In this document: piece after piece, positions 63,385 to 64,000 of the stretch
How positions within the stretch are numbered: the stretch's first letter is position 1
How the letters are laid out: each line of letters starts with the position of its first letter
Origin: an uncultured Gemmatimonadales bacterium
GTDB lineage: Bacteria > Gemmatimonadota > Gemmatimonadetes > Longimicrobiales > Gaopeijiaceae
Assembly: GCA_937919655.1 (NCBI GenBank)
Contig: CALFPJ010000063.1
Span: 1 to 64,000, forward strand
Length of the DNA: 64,000 nucleotides
Reading direction: 5' to 3'
The notes under the pieces: generated by a model
What the model was told of the DNA's origin: nothing
The model's database searches: none
Seen by the model: the letters and a program-made list of their open reading frames with translations, nothing else
Translations under genes and position numbers: made by a program

Positions 63385-64000
63385 ACAGCAACGGTCGGTG
63401 GTTCTCCTGGCTTCCCCCGCTGCTTGTTGGAGCCGCTGCCGCGGTCGCCACTGAGGTGGCGGTGGGAATCTTGTTGTATACCGACACCGGGCTCATGCGT
63501 TCTTTGAGTACAGTATTGGTCGCCGCGATGGGCGCTTTCGCGATAGGGTTATGGGCCAGGCCGGCACCAGGACCCGACCTGGTGGAACGGCTGCGACGGC
63601 GCTGGGTGATGTGTTTGGTCGCGTTTCTGGGAGCGGCCATCTTTGGCACTTCATGGACTGTCGTTCGCGATCTTGGGACCGGTGCAGTCGGCCAAGGTGT
63701 CGGGCTGGCAGTCTTGGCCGCATTACCGCTGTACACCTGCGGCTCTGTGCTGGGAGGACTCGAGGTCGCGAGTGCCAATGACTCGGTCCGGCCGCGGGCT
63801 GGACCCGGGGTGGCAGCTGCCCTTGGAGCGGCGCTGGGCTTCGCGGCCACCGGAATGATGCTTCCCCGCGCTCCGATGCCGTCCTCGCTCCTGGTGGGAT
63901 GCCTGGTGCTGCTCTCGTTTAGCGGGATGGTATACGGGATCGTTATCGGCGGTCGTGCGCGCGTTCTGGTCAGGGCCGAAAAGACGACTCAGTGTGGCGA
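63381..64000 (+). CDS. Integral membrane protein, truncated by the window end
   Basis: GTG 63381 (overlapping the flavin reductase stop) opens a frame with no stop to the window edge, 206 codons. It encodes at least six hydrophobic segments: LPPLLVGAAAAVATEVAVGILLY, LSTVLVAAMGAFAIGLW, WVMCLVAFLGAAIFGTSW, VGLAVLAALPLYTCGSVLGG, GVAAALGAALGFAATGM-like and LLVGCLVLLSFSGMVYGIVIGG-like stretches. I do not recognise the family; it resembles small multipass proteins found beside metabolic genes. The true C-terminus lies beyond the window. Confidence 0.75.
   Translation, partial: MNSNGRWFSWLPPLLVGAAAAVATEVAVGILLYTDTGLMRSLSTVLVAAMGAFAIGLWARPAPGPDLVERLRRRWVMCLVAFLGAAIFGTSWTVVRDLGTGAVGQGVGLAVLAALPLYTCGSVLGGLEVASANDSVRPRAGPGVAAALGAALGFAATGMMLPRAPMPSSLLVGCLVLLSFSGMVYGIVIGGRARVLVRAEKTTQCG

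Noticed and set aside
1..64000. CRISPR arrays, prophage genes, integrases or transposases.
   Set aside because: No direct-repeat array with spacers and no recognisable phage or transposase protein is present; repeats are palindromic and non-coding.

Overview
The window looks like chromosome of a high-GC, Gram-negative, protein- and peptide-scavenging heterotroph. My best guess is Gemmatimonadota or a close relative; this rests on gene style (Omp85-type proteins, many secreted peptidases, ADOP-type permeases, Ser/Thr kinases, short RpoD-like sigma factors, frequent TTG/GTG starts) and no marker-gene search was possible. I recognise no rRNA, tRNA, CRISPR array, prophage or autonomous transposase.

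Layout. 0-4.5 kb: full-length glycine decarboxylase gcvP, a frameshifted UPF0173 hydrolase and a lipoate/octanoate protein ligase. 4.6-10.4 kb: a five-gene Dpp/Opp-type peptide ABC importer with overlapping genes. 10.4-17.6 kb: an ExbB/TolQ-like channel with its own promoter and terminator, a lytic transglycosylase, a cold-shock gene with an in-frame amber codon, polA and ssb. 17.8-24.2 kb (minus strand): a beta-barrel protein whose 5' end is split by a repeat element, an RpoD-like sigma factor, a DUF4126 membrane protein and an Omp85-type protein. 24.3-28.3 kb: maeB and pckA. 28.5-33.9 kb (minus strand): a decayed operon (GntR/YtrA-type regulator, ABC ATPase, ABC-2 permease, two membrane-anchored proteins, a chimeric lipoprotein). 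34.2-45.9 kb: Ser/Thr kinase, M24, P1 and M28 peptidases, MATE pump, methyltransferase, EVE protein, mmsA and a class III aminotransferase. 45.9-48.2 kb (minus strand): two more broken genes. 48.4-56.9 kb: amidohydrolase, penicillin-acylase-like hydrolase, ornithine cyclodeaminase-like protein, a half-length UvrC, an HD hydrolase and a broken PP2C gene. 57.2-64 kb: a second RpoD-like sigma factor, rsgA, a BtuFCD/Fec-type importer with a lipoprotein, a flavin reductase and a membrane protein that runs off the window.

How the genes fit together. The Dpp importer, the secreted M24/P1/M28 peptidases, the amidohydrolase and the acylase fit uptake and breakdown of peptides and amides. GcvP, MmsA, the aminotransferase and the cyclodeaminase-like protein fit amino-acid catabolism, and MaeB plus PckA link the TCA cycle to pyruvate and PEP.

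Two features stand out. First, a family of CTAG-bounded palindromic repeats whose ends read CTAG, then a variable 11-nt block, then a conserved AGAAGTACGGTGGC-like block. Copies sit just before start codons (gcvP, polA, the methyltransferase), exactly on stop codons (MATE, sigma factor, HD and PP2C genes) and inside the signal-peptide codons of the beta-barrel gene. Second, broken genes are unusually common: at least nine show frameshifts, in-frame stops or deletions, concentrated at 28.5-33.5, 46-48 and 56-57 kb, which suggests real local decay or local consensus errors.
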